Counted from the first letter of the stretch, positions 6,894 through 15,166 are shown. The stretch is DNA of 17,422 nt from an uncultured Planctomycetaceae bacterium (GCA_947307005.1 CAMZHY010000017.1:1-17422); one strand, 5' to 3'. Made by a program: numbers and translations. The notes: generated from the letters alone by a model not told the origin.

Positions 6894-8867
6894 ATGTTAA
6901 AGGTTATTCTTCCCGACGGATCTGAAAAGTTCTATGAAAAGCGCGTTAGTCCTTTGGACGTGGCGTCTGAAATTGGCGCCGGATTGGCGAAAGCGACGGT
7001 CGCCGCCGTCGCGACGACTTCCGGCGAGAACGGCGAGGCCGCGACGAAGACGATCTCCGCGACGGAACCTCTCCCTGAATCTGGCGTCGTCGAACTGCGT
7101 CTTCTCACGAAAAAAGACGCGGAAGCGCTCGCAATTATGCGCCATTCCTGCGCTCATGTGATGGCGCGCGCCGTCATGCGCCTCTTTAAGGGCGTCCAAC
7201 TTGCGTTCGGTCCGACGACGGACAACGGGTTCTATTACGATTTCTGGAAGGAGACTCCCTTCACGGAAGAGGATTTCGCCAAGATCGAAGCGGAAATGGC
7301 GAAGATTATCCAAGAAGACGAGCCTTTCGAGCGTATTGAAATGAAGCGCGACGACGCGATCGAGCTTCTTCGCGCCGCCGGTCAGACGCTGAAGGTCGAA
7401 CACCTCGAGACCGGACTTGCCGAGAACGAGGTCGTCTCATTCTATCGACAAGGCGAGTTCATCGACCTCTGTCGAGGACCGCATATTCCTTCCCCGCGAT
7501 TTATCGGCGCGTTTAAGATTATGTCGACGTCTTCCGCATATTGGAAAGGCGACGCGAATAATCAGCCCCTTTGCCGAATCTACGGAACCGCGTTCTTCGA
7601 CAAGAAGGAACTGAACGAATATCTGACGCAACTTGAGGAAGCGAAGAAGCGCGACCATCGCGTTTTAGGCAAGAAACACGAACTTTTTATGGTCGATCCT
7701 CGCGTCGGTTCCGGCTTGGTCGTTTGGCTTCCGAAGGGCGCGATTATTCGCAAACAGCTCGAAAACTTCATCTATGAAGAACTTGTTAAGCGCGACTATC
7801 AACCGGTTTATTCCCCTGTGATCTGCCGCGTCGAACTTTTCGAGACGTCCGGACATTATCCATATTACGCGGACAGCCAGTTCCCGCCGATCACGGTCGA
7901 CGACGGCGATCGGTATTTGCTGCGTCCGATGAACTGCCCGTTGCACATCATGGTTTACGAGTCGAAGCCGCGCAGTTATCGCGAACTTCCGCTTCGCCTC
8001 GCGGAATTTGGAAACGTTCACCGATTTGAGCAGTCGGGCGAACTCAGCGGTCTGACCCGCGTTCGAGGCTTCACGCAGGACGACGCGCACATTTTCTGCA
8101 CTGAAGAACAGGTCGAGGACGAGTTCAAGAACTGCGTCGACATGACCCTCAAAGTCCTCAAAACGATGGGGTTCTCCGATTACGAGGTTCGTTTGAGTTT
8201 TCGCGACTGGACGAGCGAGAAGTACGTCGGCGCCGACGAGGTCTGGAAGAAGGCGCAGGACGCGCTCGAACGCGCCTGTCGCGAAATGGATCTTCCGAAA
8301 CTCGAGATCGCCGAGGGCGAGGCCGCGTTTTACGGTCCGAAAGCAGACTTCATTGTTCGCGACTGCGTCGGTCGCAAATGGCAGCTCGGCACGATTCAGC
8401 TCGACTACAACCTTCCGTCTCCCGAGCGTTTCGACCTGAAATACGTCGGCGCGGACGGCGAGCTTCATCAGCCGGTTATGATTCACCGGGCGCCCTTCGG
8501 GTCGTTCGAGCGCTTTACAGGAATTCTTACCGAGCACTTTGCCGCCGCGTTTCCGCTCTGGCTCGCGCCGGAACAGGTTCGCGTTCTCACGATCAGCGAG
8601 AAGTTCGAAGATTACGCGAAGAAGGTCGCGGCGAAGATGAAGGACGCGGGGCTTCGCGTCAAGCTCGACCTTAGCTCGGAAAAGATCGGCGCGAAGATTC
8701 GCAACGGGCGCAATGATCTCGTTCCTTATCTTTGCGTCGTCGGCGCGAAAGAGGAAGAACTCGGCGCCGTCGGCGTTCGCGGTCGCAAGCAGGGCGAGAT
8801 GGGCGCGATCGACCTCGACAAGTTCATCGCCGACCTCAAAGAAGAGAACGCGGAACGCCGCCTCTGA
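6894..8867 (+). CDS. thrS: Threonyl-tRNA synthetase
   Basis: Charges tRNA-Thr with threonine. The 657-residue protein is full length (E. coli ThrS is 642). The order is an N-terminal TGS domain (about 1-75), the editing domain, the class II catalytic core and the C-terminal anticodon-binding domain (about 560-657). The editing site motifs are His84-x3-His88 in MRHSCAHVM and Cys193/His197 in LCRGPH. The catalytic zinc ligands Cys348 (MNCPLH), His399 (DDAHIF) and His531 (MIHRAPFGS) are all present. Class II motif 2 is visible as the region around FGNVHRFEQSGELSGLTRVR. The start ATG has GAGAGG 9 nt upstream. No T-box consensus (GGTGGNACC) was found in the leader. No convincing terminator follows; only a weak 7-bp inverted repeat at 8881-8905. 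Confidence 0.97.
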   Translation: MLKVILPDGSEKFYEKRVSPLDVASEIGAGLAKATVAAVATTSGENGEAATKTISATEPLPESGVVELRLLTKKDAEALAIMRHSCAHVMARAVMRLFKGVQLAFGPTTDNGFYYDFWKETPFTEEDFAKIEAEMAKIIQEDEPFERIEMKRDDAIELLRAAGQTLKVEHLETGLAENEVVSFYRQGEFIDLCRGPHIPSPRFIGAFKIMSTSSAYWKGDANNQPLCRIYGTAFFDKKELNEYLTQLEEAKKRDHRVLGKKHELFMVDPRVGSGLVVWLPKGAIIRKQLENFIYEELVKRDYQPVYSPVICRVELFETSGHYPYYADSQFPPITVDDGDRYLLRPMNCPLHIMVYESKPRSYRELPLRLAEFGNVHRFEQSGELSGLTRVRGFTQDDAHIFCTEEQVEDEFKNCVDMTLKVLKTMGFSDYEVRLSFRDWTSEKYVGADEVWKKAQDALERACREMDLPKLEIAEGEAAFYGPKADFIVRDCVGRKWQLGTIQLDYNLPSPERFDLKYVGADGELHQPVMIHRAPFGSFERFTGILTEHFAAAFPLWLAPEQVRVLTISEKFEDYAKKVAAKMKDAGLRVKLDLSSEKIGAKIRNGRNDLVPYLCVVGAKEEELGAVGVRGRKQGEMGAIDLDKFIADLKEENAERRL

Positions 8868-8928
8868 CGTTTTTAGGGGTAATCTAGGAAAAAATACGCT
8901 AGATTTGTTAAAAAAAGACGCTTGCGGG

Positions 8929-8956
8929 TTGTTTCCTTCTGGACAATCTGTAAGAT
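8929..8956 (+). promoter_or_regulatory. Candidate promoter of the ABC importer operon
   Basis: TTGTTT (8929-8934), a 16-nt spacer and TAAGAT (8951-8956) give a plausible sigma70 promoter. The leader to the binding-protein start would be about 215 nt and would include the hairpin at 8991-9015. Confidence 0.35.
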
Positions 8957-8990
8957 TAACTTCCGCTCGATTAGGGCGTTATTTAAAATC

Positions 8991-9015
8991 CGACGCGCGG
9001 CGTTTCCGCGCGTTG
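8991..9015 (+). repeat. Leader hairpin before the binding-protein gene
   Basis: The arms 8991-9000 and 9006-9015 pair over 10 bp (one G-U wobble) around the 5-nt loop CGTTT. A weakly T-rich stretch follows, but no clean T-run, so a terminator role is uncertain. Confidence 0.55.
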
Positions 9016-9176
9016 GGTTTCAAACTGTTTGATAGACGTCGCCTTGCGAGGAGCGGTTCCTTGCTTCAAGACGATAACGCTTGTCCGCCTCCGGCGCGGA
9101 TAAAGGCGACGAGGTTTTTCAAAATGCGAAGGTTTTTCGTGATTACAGCTCTTACGTGATGCGAGGATTCAAAGGA

Positions 9177-10367
9177 ATGCGGACTCAATTGATCAAACTG
9201 CAGGGGTCTGGTTCTTCGTCGCGCTGGTCGCGACGTGGTTTTCTGTTTCTCACCGTTCTGGCGATCGGTTTCTTGGCGCTGTCGACGGGGATGGGGTGCA
9301 AAGGGCGTCCCGCGACCCCGATCCATACTCTGGAGGATCTCAACAGTCCGGACATGATCGTTGGCGGCGAGACTGAAACGGTTTCTTTGCGTATGGGGCA
9401 GGAAGCGCTCCCTAAGGCGAAAATAGCGAACTTTGCGACGCCGAACGACGCGTACGCCGCGTTGCTCGCCGGTCGAATCGACGCGATCGCGTACGACCGT
9501 CCGCCCCTTGATTACGCGGCGACGCAGAACGACAAGTACGTCGTCTTGCCGTGGACGGTCGGCGAAGGCCACATCGCCGTCGGCGCGCCTCTCGACAAGC
9601 GCGATCTTATGGACAAGATCAACGAGTTTATCGCGCTATATCGCGCCGAGCACACCTACGAAGAGATGTGCAATAACTGGAACGGCGCGCTTAAGCCCGT
9701 CAATCCCGAATCGAAGAGTTGTTATCAGGATATGTACGATCGATGGGTCAACCATATCGACCCGCCGATGCCCGATATTCCGAAGCCTACGAACCCGACG
9801 AATCCGGGCAAACCGCTGATTGTCGGCAACGACCCGCAGAACATCCCGATGTCGTTCGTCGACGGCAACGACGAAATGTCGGGGTTCGACACGGAGTTTG
9901 TTATGCGGTTCGCGCTCTGGTACAACGTCGAATTCGAGTTCAAGCGCCTTTACTACGACGCGCTCTTCCCCGCGGTTGAAAGCGGTCAGCTCGATTTCGC
10001 CGTCGGCAACCTCGACAAGACCCCGGAACGCGCCGAAACGATGCTTTTCTCCGACGATTACATCGAATGCCCCGCCGGCATTATGATTCTTAAGAGTCGT
10101 TGGCAACCTCTCGAATCCGCCGACGGACAGACCGGCGAACAGTCTAAAGCGACGCCTCAAACGGAGCCCGCCGCCGACGCCCTTGAAACTCCGACGGAAG
10201 TCGAAGCGACGACCGTTCCCGAGGACGCGGCTGCGACTGGAGTCGAGGCTGAAACGGTCGACGCCCCTGCGGAAACCGAAACGCAGGAAGAACCCGCCGC
10301 CCCTGAAGCCGCGGGCGCGGACGCTGATCTTGAACTTAAGATCGACGAGGTTCCGGAAGGCGAATGA
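9177..10367 (+). CDS. Amino-acid ABC transporter substrate-binding protein with swapped lobe order
   Basis: Family 3 type solute-binding protein for polar amino acids, 396 residues. A basic N-terminus with SRRGF (18-22) precedes a hydrophobic stretch ending in GMGC41, a loose lipobox; a lipoprotein is likely. Residues ~50-165 resemble the second half of a normal SBP3 protein (LEDL start, GRIDAIAYDRP, INEFIALYRAEHTYEEMCNNW). Residues ~210-307 resemble the first half (LIVGNDPQNIPMSFVDG, GFDTEFVMRFALWYNVEFE, TPERAETMLFSDDY). The order of the lobes is thus inverted. The expected ligand-contacting Arg285 and Asp107 are both kept. A tail of about 88 residues (309-396) is rich in Glu, Ala, Pro and Thr and strongly acidic. 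The ATG at 9177 was preferred because GAGG lies 10 nt upstream; alternatives are 9159 and the TTG at 9081. It is paralogous to the first half of the next gene. Confidence 0.87.
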   Translation: MRTQLIKLQGSGSSSRWSRRGFLFLTVLAIGFLALSTGMGCKGRPATPIHTLEDLNSPDMIVGGETETVSLRMGQEALPKAKIANFATPNDAYAALLAGRIDAIAYDRPPLDYAATQNDKYVVLPWTVGEGHIAVGAPLDKRDLMDKINEFIALYRAEHTYEEMCNNWNGALKPVNPESKSCYQDMYDRWVNHIDPPMPDIPKPTNPTNPGKPLIVGNDPQNIPMSFVDGNDEMSGFDTEFVMRFALWYNVEFEFKRLYYDALFPAVESGQLDFAVGNLDKTPERAETMLFSDDYIECPAGIMILKSRWQPLESADGQTGEQSKATPQTEPAADALETPTEVEATTVPEDAAATGVEAETVDAPAETETQEEPAAPEAAGADADLELKIDEVPEGE

Positions 10368-10404
10368 GCCTTCGTATGCCATTTGCGCGTCGCGCGTCGT
10401 TTAG

Positions 10405-10433
10405 GGACGCCCTTGTTGACAAATGGGGCGTTC
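10405..10433 (+). repeat. Intercistronic hairpin after the binding-protein gene
   Basis: The arms 10405-10412 and 10426-10433 pair over 8 bp (one G-U wobble). An inner stem TTGT/ACAA (10413-10416 with 10419-10422) extends it. No immediate T-run follows, though T-rich sequence comes some 20 nt later. In SBP operons such stems often protect the upstream message from 3' decay; that role is inference. Confidence 0.5.
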
Positions 10434-10509
10434 CGCGTCGCGTTTGAACGTTGTTTTTGTCTTTCCAACCGGCGGGTGATTTTTCTCCGCAATATTCTGT
10501 AAAAGCGGA

Positions 10510-10530
10510 CGCGCCGATCTTTTCGGCGCG
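10510..10530 (+). terminator. Possible attenuating terminator in the ABC operon
   Basis: A perfect 8-bp GC-rich stem (10510-10517 with 10523-10530) around the loop TCTTT is followed by CTTTAGCGCG and then TTGTTTCTTT. The T-tract is displaced, so termination is probably partial. It would lower permease and ATPase expression relative to the binding protein. Confidence 0.4.
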
Positions 10531-10786
10531 CTTTAGCGCGTTGTTTCTTTCCGAAGGATTCCAATAGTTTTTAGCGATCGCTCGGAAAGGATTGACGACG
10601 CGTCGGCGGTTTTCTTGACGAGACCGCGGACGCGCTTCGAGTCTTGATCTCGACCGTGAACGATGAACGCCCCGGCGTTTCGCCTTGGTTTTTTATGCGA
10701 CCATTAGCGGCGTTTTGCCGGAGTCGCGTTCTTGGTCGGATCGGACGGTCATTTCGGCTTTTCGTAATCGAGGGCTAAGGTTAGGG

Positions 10787-12493
10787 ATGCGGAATCTGTT
10801 TCCTTCAAGCGCCGGGGACGGTTCCTCGGCGTTCGCGACGCGTCGACGTCGCTGGTTCTTCTTCGCGCTCCTTGTGGTCGTTCTTGCGGCGTTTGTAATT
10901 CAAGGACGCGGACGTCAGAAGGACGTCGCCGTTCGCTCGCTGAGCGATTTGAACAGTTCGAAGATTGTCATTGGCGTCGAAAAGGACACGAACGCCTTTT
11001 CAAGGACGATCGAAACGTTTCCTCTCGCGACGATGCGGCGATACGACGATCCAACGATGATGACGGAGGCGTTAAAAAACGGCGAAGTCGACGCGATCGC
11101 CCATGACCGTCCGTATTTGGAATACTTTGCAGCCCTCGATCCCGAACTCGTCGTCCTTTCCGGGAGCGTCGGTGAAAACAGTATCGCGGTCGCCGCGCCT
11201 CCTGGGCAGCCTGAGTTATTGCGTCAGACGAACGAGTTTATCGCGATCTTTCGCGGCGAGCGTGGCGTCGAGAATCTTAACGACAAATGGGACGGCGCGT
11301 TCAAACCTGTCGACTCTTCTTCGGCGTGTCTCGCCGACGATATGTACGAGCGCTGGTTCAAGGCGAGCGACTCGCGGCTTCCCGAACTTCCGAATCCGAG
11401 CAATCCGATCAACGCGGGGCGACCTTACGTCGCGGGGATTGCGCTCGACAACCCTCCCGTCGGTTTCGTTAGAGACGACGGGGAAGCGGTGGGATTTGAA
11501 GTTGAATTTGTCAAACGTTTAGCTCTTTATATGAACGCGGAGATCGTCGTTCGTCCCCTTTTGTTTGAAGAGCTTTCGCGCGCGCTGAACAGCGAGACGA
11601 TCGATTTTGGATTCGGATTTCTCGATTTAGATTCAGGCAGATGTTCTTACGCCGTCTTTTCCGACCCCTACCTTAACGCTCCGACCGCCGTGATGGTGCG
11701 TCGGGAACGTTACGTTGCGGACGATCGTCCGGTCGTCTATTGCGCGGGGATGGCGCCGGCGCAGATTACGGTCGATCAGTTGACGTTTGCGCAGCGTATT
11801 AAGAGGAGCTTTGAAAAGACGTTCCTCGTCGACAACCGATGGAAGCTCTTCTGGAAGGGGCTTCTCGTGACGATCTATATCACGGTGGTCGCGACGGTTT
11901 TGGGCACGCTTCTCGCCGTTCTCCAATGTTGGATGCGGCGTTCTAAACGCGCTTGGCTACGCTATCCCGCGAAAACGTACATCGCGTTTATGCAGGGGAC
12001 GCCGATTCTGGTTATTTTGCTTGTGCTTTACTACGTCGTCTTTACGAAGGTGTCGATTACCGGCGAGATGGTGGCGGCGATCGCGCTGGCGTTGAACTTC
12101 GCGGCGTACGCGGGCGAGCAGATGCGAACCGGCGTCGACGGGATCGACAAGGGGCTGATCGAGGCGGCGGTCGCGCTTGGATTCGGGCGTTTTGACGTCT
12201 TCCGCAAGATCATCTTCCCGATCGCGTGCCGACGCATTATGCCCGTTTACAAAGGCGAGTTCATTTCGCTTCTCAAGACGACGTCAATCGTCGGCTACGT
12301 CGCGATTCAAGACCTTACGAAGGCGAGCGACATCGTTCGCGGACGCACGTACGAAGCGTTTTTCCCGCTCATTGCGACGGCCATCATCTACCTTGTCACG
12401 GCGCATCTGCTGGCGTCGGGCTTCGCTTATCTGGAATACCGACTTGATCCTGTCACGCGCCGCAAGCGCGCGAAGGGGGAGGTGAACGTATGA
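10787..12493 (+). CDS. Fused amino-acid binding protein and ABC permease
   Basis: A 568-residue fusion. The N-terminus has one hydrophobic segment (about 23-38) after four Arg and no lipobox Cys, so the binding module is tethered by a membrane anchor. Residues ~50-300 are an SBP3-type module with lobes in swapped order, as in the preceding gene. Asp107 and Arg285 occupy the same numbered positions in both. From about 352 the protein is a GlnP/HisM-type permease: WKLFWKGLLVTIYIT, several membrane helices, and the EAA loop (EAAVALGFGRFDVFRKIIFPIA, ~458-479) that docks the ATPase. Only one permease gene is present, suggesting a homodimer carrying two binding modules. The ATG at 10787 has AAGG 6 nt upstream; the frame extends to a TTG at 10685 without a plausible signal. 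It ends in an ATGA overlap with the ATPase gene. Confidence 0.92.
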   Translation: MRNLFPSSAGDGSSAFATRRRRWFFFALLVVVLAAFVIQGRGRQKDVAVRSLSDLNSSKIVIGVEKDTNAFSRTIETFPLATMRRYDDPTMMTEALKNGEVDAIAHDRPYLEYFAALDPELVVLSGSVGENSIAVAAPPGQPELLRQTNEFIAIFRGERGVENLNDKWDGAFKPVDSSSACLADDMYERWFKASDSRLPELPNPSNPINAGRPYVAGIALDNPPVGFVRDDGEAVGFEVEFVKRLALYMNAEIVVRPLLFEELSRALNSETIDFGFGFLDLDSGRCSYAVFSDPYLNAPTAVMVRRERYVADDRPVVYCAGMAPAQITVDQLTFAQRIKRSFEKTFLVDNRWKLFWKGLLVTIYITVVATVLGTLLAVLQCWMRRSKRAWLRYPAKTYIAFMQGTPILVILLVLYYVVFTKVSITGEMVAAIALALNFAAYAGEQMRTGVDGIDKGLIEAAVALGFGRFDVFRKIIFPIACRRIMPVYKGEFISLLKTTSIVGYVAIQDLTKASDIVRGRTYEAFFPLIATAIIYLVTAHLLASGFAYLEYRLDPVTRRKRAKGEVNV

Positions 12494-13614
12494 GTCCCGA
12501 CGCTCCTGTTACGAAAATGATCGAGGTTAAAGGTCTTTGCAAAACCTTTAACGGCGTTTCCGTGTTGCGCAATCTCGACGCGTTCGTCAATCGCGGCGAG
12601 ATCGTGTCGATCGTCGGTCCTTCCGGGGCCGGTAAGAGCACGTTTCTGCGGTGTCTGAACCTTCTCGAGACTCCCGACGAGGGACAGATTATCGTCGACG
12701 GCGTCGACGTCGATAAGATGGACGTTCGCAAGCTGCGCATGAAGATGGGAATGGTCTTCCAGCAGTTCAACCTGTTTCCGCACCTTTCCGCGCTGGAAAA
12801 CATCATGCTGGCGCCGACGTCGCTTTTGAAAATGTCGAAAGCGGAAGCGTCGGATCAGGCGTATGAACTGCTCGACAAGGTCGGGCTTGCGGGCAAAGCG
12901 TGGGCGTTTCCTTGGGAACTTTCCGGCGGTCAGCAGCAACGCGTGGCGATTGCGCGCGCGCTTGCGATGCACCCCGAGATCATGCTCTTCGACGAGCCGA
13001 CCTCGGCGCTCGATCCGACGATGGTCAACGAGGTTCTCGGCGTGATCCGAAGCCTTGCCGACGAAGCGGGCATGACGATGGCGATCGTCACGCACGAGAT
13101 GAGGTTTGCCCGCGAGGTCTCCGACCGCGTCTTCTACATGGATCAGGGGATCGTTTACGAAGAAGGCGACCCCGAGCAGATTTTCGAACGCCCGCGCCGC
13201 GACCGCACCCGCGCGTTCATCCGCCGCGTCGACACGGCCCGCTTCGAGATCGACGAAGATAACTTCGACTTCTATAGTTTCAACGCGCAGGTCGAGGATT
13301 TTGCGATGAAGCATCTTCTCGAACTGGAACTGCGTCAAGTCATGCTTCTCTTCCTCGAAGAGCTTTTCGACACGTTCTTCCTTCCGAAATTTCACAAGTT
13401 TTCCTTTGCGATCGGCGTTACGGAAAAGCGCGAAGTCGAGATGCGTTTCGTGTATCCCGGCAGAGAACTTGATCCGATGACCGACTCGGAGGGACTTTTG
13501 GTTCGCGGTATCTTCGAGAGAAACTTCTCAAGCGTCCATTACTCTCGCCACGACGACGAAAACATCCTCGACCTTGTGGCGCGCCGTGATTTGAAGCTGA
13601 CGCCGCTTTCCTGA
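12490..13614 (+). CDS. Amino-acid ABC transporter ATPase with GHKL-like C-terminal extension
   Basis: GlnQ/HisP-type ATPase that drives the permease encoded just upstream; the genes overlap by 4 nt (ATGA), implying translational coupling. The ATPase domain (about 10-245) is complete: Walker A GPSGAGKST (43-51), Q-loop near residue 91 in FQQFNLFPHL, signature LSGGQQQRVAIARA (~144), Walker B with Asp168-Glu169 and switch His202. Typical GlnQ proteins end near 240-250 residues. This one continues for about 125 more. The extension has a helical EELFDTFF segment, a strand pair AIGVTEKREVEMRFVYPGRELDP, then GLLVRGIFERNFSSVHYS and ENILDLVAR. That order resembles an anti-sigma/GHKL ATPase fold (N-box, D-x-G region, G2-like helix, final strands) with the nucleotide-binding residues largely lost. 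The fold assignment is inference; the ATPase assignment is firm. Confidence 0.95.
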   Translation: MSPDAPVTKMIEVKGLCKTFNGVSVLRNLDAFVNRGEIVSIVGPSGAGKSTFLRCLNLLETPDEGQIIVDGVDVDKMDVRKLRMKMGMVFQQFNLFPHLSALENIMLAPTSLLKMSKAEASDQAYELLDKVGLAGKAWAFPWELSGGQQQRVAIARALAMHPEIMLFDEPTSALDPTMVNEVLGVIRSLADEAGMTMAIVTHEMRFAREVSDRVFYMDQGIVYEEGDPEQIFERPRRDRTRAFIRRVDTARFEIDEDNFDFYSFNAQVEDFAMKHLLELELRQVMLLFLEELFDTFFLPKFHKFSFAIGVTEKREVEMRFVYPGRELDPMTDSEGLLVRGIFERNFSSVHYSRHDDENILDLVARRDLKLTPLS

Positions 13615-13635
13615 TTCCTTGAGAACTCAGTTAAA

Positions 13636-13670
13636 CAGGACGTCGCGAGTTTCGCGGCGTCCTGCTTTTG
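13636..13670 (+). terminator. Strong intrinsic terminator after the ABC operon
   Basis: The arms 13636-13648 and 13652-13664 pair over 13 bp with one G-U wobble around a 3-nt loop. CTTTTG follows. It lies 21 nt after the ATPase stop codon. Confidence 0.8.
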
Positions 13671-13680
13671 TATCGCCGTC

Positions 13681-13704
13681 CGCCGCGCGTCGCGCGGCGT
13701 TTTT
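13681..13704 (+). terminator. Second intrinsic terminator before the sialidase-like gene
   Basis: A perfect 8-bp all-GC stem (13681-13688 with 13692-13699), 3-nt loop GTC, followed by five T and then CGGTTTT. It stands directly behind the first terminator, making tandem termination of the ABC operon. The next gene starts 34 nt later, so its promoter must overlap this area or rely on read-through. Confidence 0.8.
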
Positions 13705-13738
13705 CGGTTTTCCAGACGAACGTGGAGGAACAAACGCG

Positions 13739-15142
13739 ATGCGGCCTTCGAAATTCTTGGCGCTCTTGACCTTTCTAACGCTTGTTCTTCCCGCGTTCGG
13801 CGAGGATCTTCCGTCGACGACGTTTGTAAAAGACGGGAAAACTTGGCGTATTACCGCGGGCGAAGAGCGCGTGATCGTGCGCGGAATCCGTCCGGAGGAA
13901 CAACTCTGGGGGCCTTATCAGTTTCCTCGTCCTTATGATTTGGGCGACCGCCTCGTCGTCGCCGTGCATATTGCCGACGACGACGTCTCTTCGTTTGGCA
14001 AAGCGAATCGCTGGTTTGAGAGTCGCGATCAAGGAAAGAACTGGGATGAAATCGACGCGAGCGTCGCCCCGGAGTGCGGCGTGAAACTCGCGAACGGAGA
14101 CAGGCTCTTTTTCCCGATGGAGAACGGGATCGACGTTTCCGACTACAAGTTCGAATGGTTTTCTCACAAATTGCCCGACTACGATTTTTCAAAAAAAGCG
14201 GAACCGGGGACTTTTCCCATGCCCGAGGGCGTTCTAACGTGGATGGGCGGTTGCTCCATTTACGCGTACGACGCCGATCGACTCGCGCCTGAGTTCGACA
14301 AAAAAGTCTGGCATGCCAAGCGTCTGCCCGCCGGCGCGACCGAAGCGATCGACGAAGACGTTCAGGTCGATTGGCCCAAGTTGACCCGCGTCGTTCATGT
14401 TGTCGGCGGTAAAAAGATTCTGAAATCGATCTTCCCTCGAGGAAATCTTAAACTCGGTCCCGACGGCGCGTTATGGATCAGCGCGTTTTCTGGAGAAGGT
14501 CATCTCAATCCTGAAAACGGATGGTATTCCCCATATTACTCCGCCGAGCTTTTTCGTTCCGAGGATTTAGGGCGTTCGTTCCAACGCGTCGCCCATATGG
14601 AGTATCCCGCAGACGGGAAGAATTATCCGTATCTGAGCGGCGGTTTTAGCGACAGCGACTTTGAGTTCATGCCCGACGGGTCGATCGTCTGGGTGTTTCG
14701 CTCGAACTGGTACGGATCGACGGGCGAGGAGTGGTCGCCGACCTACATTACCCGTTCGGAAGACGGCGGTAAAACGTGGTCCGATCCCGTTCGTTTCACA
14801 CCGATTGGAACGCTTCCGCGTCTTTGTTCGCTCAAATCCGGCTTTACGCTCTTCTGTTACGCGCGGCCGGGAATGTTTGTTCGGGTTTGTCTCGACGACT
14901 CGGGGCGCGAATGGAGCGAGCCGCTCGAACTTATGACGCCAGGCGACCGCAGCAAACTCGCGAACGTCGTCGTCGATCCTCCGAAGTTTCACGACTGGGA
15001 CGGCGCCTGCAACAACCCGGAAATCCTTCCCCTCGACGAACGCCGCGCGCTCTTCTTTTACAGCGATTTCTATTACCCCGACGACGAGGGCGTTAAACGT
15101 AAGACTATACTCTGTCGCGAATTGACGATTACCGAAGAATAA
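13739..15142 (+). CDS. Secreted sialidase-like BNR/Asp-box protein
   Basis: A 467-residue protein with a Sec signal peptide (about 1-22, ending PAFG-ED) and a six-bladed-propeller sialidase look. Asp-box motifs (S-x-D-x-G-x-x-W/F) occur at residues 95 (SRDQGKNW), 274 (SEDLGRSF) and 340 (SEDGGKTW), with a partial one near 386 (DDSGREW). These match the exo-alpha-sialidase/BNR superfamily. The arginine triad of true sialidases cannot be assigned with certainty by eye, so it may act on another glycan or be a non-enzymatic propeller. The ATG at 13739 has GGAGG 10 nt upstream and gives a good signal peptide; the open frame extends further to 13619 through the terminators and is not used. Another Asp-box gene follows. 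Confidence 0.85.
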   Translation: MRPSKFLALLTFLTLVLPAFGEDLPSTTFVKDGKTWRITAGEERVIVRGIRPEEQLWGPYQFPRPYDLGDRLVVAVHIADDDVSSFGKANRWFESRDQGKNWDEIDASVAPECGVKLANGDRLFFPMENGIDVSDYKFEWFSHKLPDYDFSKKAEPGTFPMPEGVLTWMGGCSIYAYDADRLAPEFDKKVWHAKRLPAGATEAIDEDVQVDWPKLTRVVHVVGGKKILKSIFPRGNLKLGPDGALWISAFSGEGHLNPENGWYSPYYSAELFRSEDLGRSFQRVAHMEYPADGKNYPYLSGGFSDSDFEFMPDGSIVWVFRSNWYGSTGEEWSPTYITRSEDGGKTWSDPVRFTPIGTLPRLCSLKSGFTLFCYARPGMFVRVCLDDSGREWSEPLELMTPGDRSKLANVVVDPPKFHDWDGACNNPEILPLDERRALFFYSDFYYPDDEGVKRKTILCRELTITEE

Positions 15143-15145
15143 CGC

Positions 15146-15166
15146 CGTCGCCAATCGACGATTTTT
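15146..15166 (+). terminator. Weak terminator after the first sialidase-like gene
   Basis: CGTCG (15146-15150), a 5-nt loop and CGACG (15156-15160) are followed by ATTTTT. The stem is only 5 bp. It overlaps the predicted -35 box of the next gene. Confidence 0.35.

Larger units (their letters stand above)
8868..9176. other. Intergenic region between thrS and the ABC operon
   Basis: This 309-bp stretch has no gene I can support. It holds a 7-bp inverted repeat (8881-8887 with 8899-8905), a candidate promoter at 8929-8956 and a stable hairpin at 8991-9015. An open frame from a TTG at 9081 runs in frame into the binding-protein gene, but the added residues do not look like a signal peptide. Confidence 0.6.
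10368..10786. other. Intercistronic region of the ABC operon
   Basis: A 419-bp gap between the binding protein and the fused binding-permease gene, with no gene I can support. It carries two hairpins (10405-10433 and 10510-10530). No clear promoter is seen; TATTCT near 10491 lacks a -35 box. Confidence 0.6.

Noticed and set aside
7665..8537. Minus-strand open frame of 290 codons opposite thrS
   Set aside because: Antisense shadow of thrS; no independent coding signal.
8881..8905. 7-bp inverted repeat after thrS as a terminator
   Set aside because: The stem is AT-rich and short, with no T-run after it on the plus strand; kept only as part of the intergenic description.
12427..13395. Minus-strand open frame of 322 codons opposite the ABC ATPase
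   Set aside because: Antisense shadow of a clear ATPase gene; the His/Arg/Asp-rich product shows no domain.
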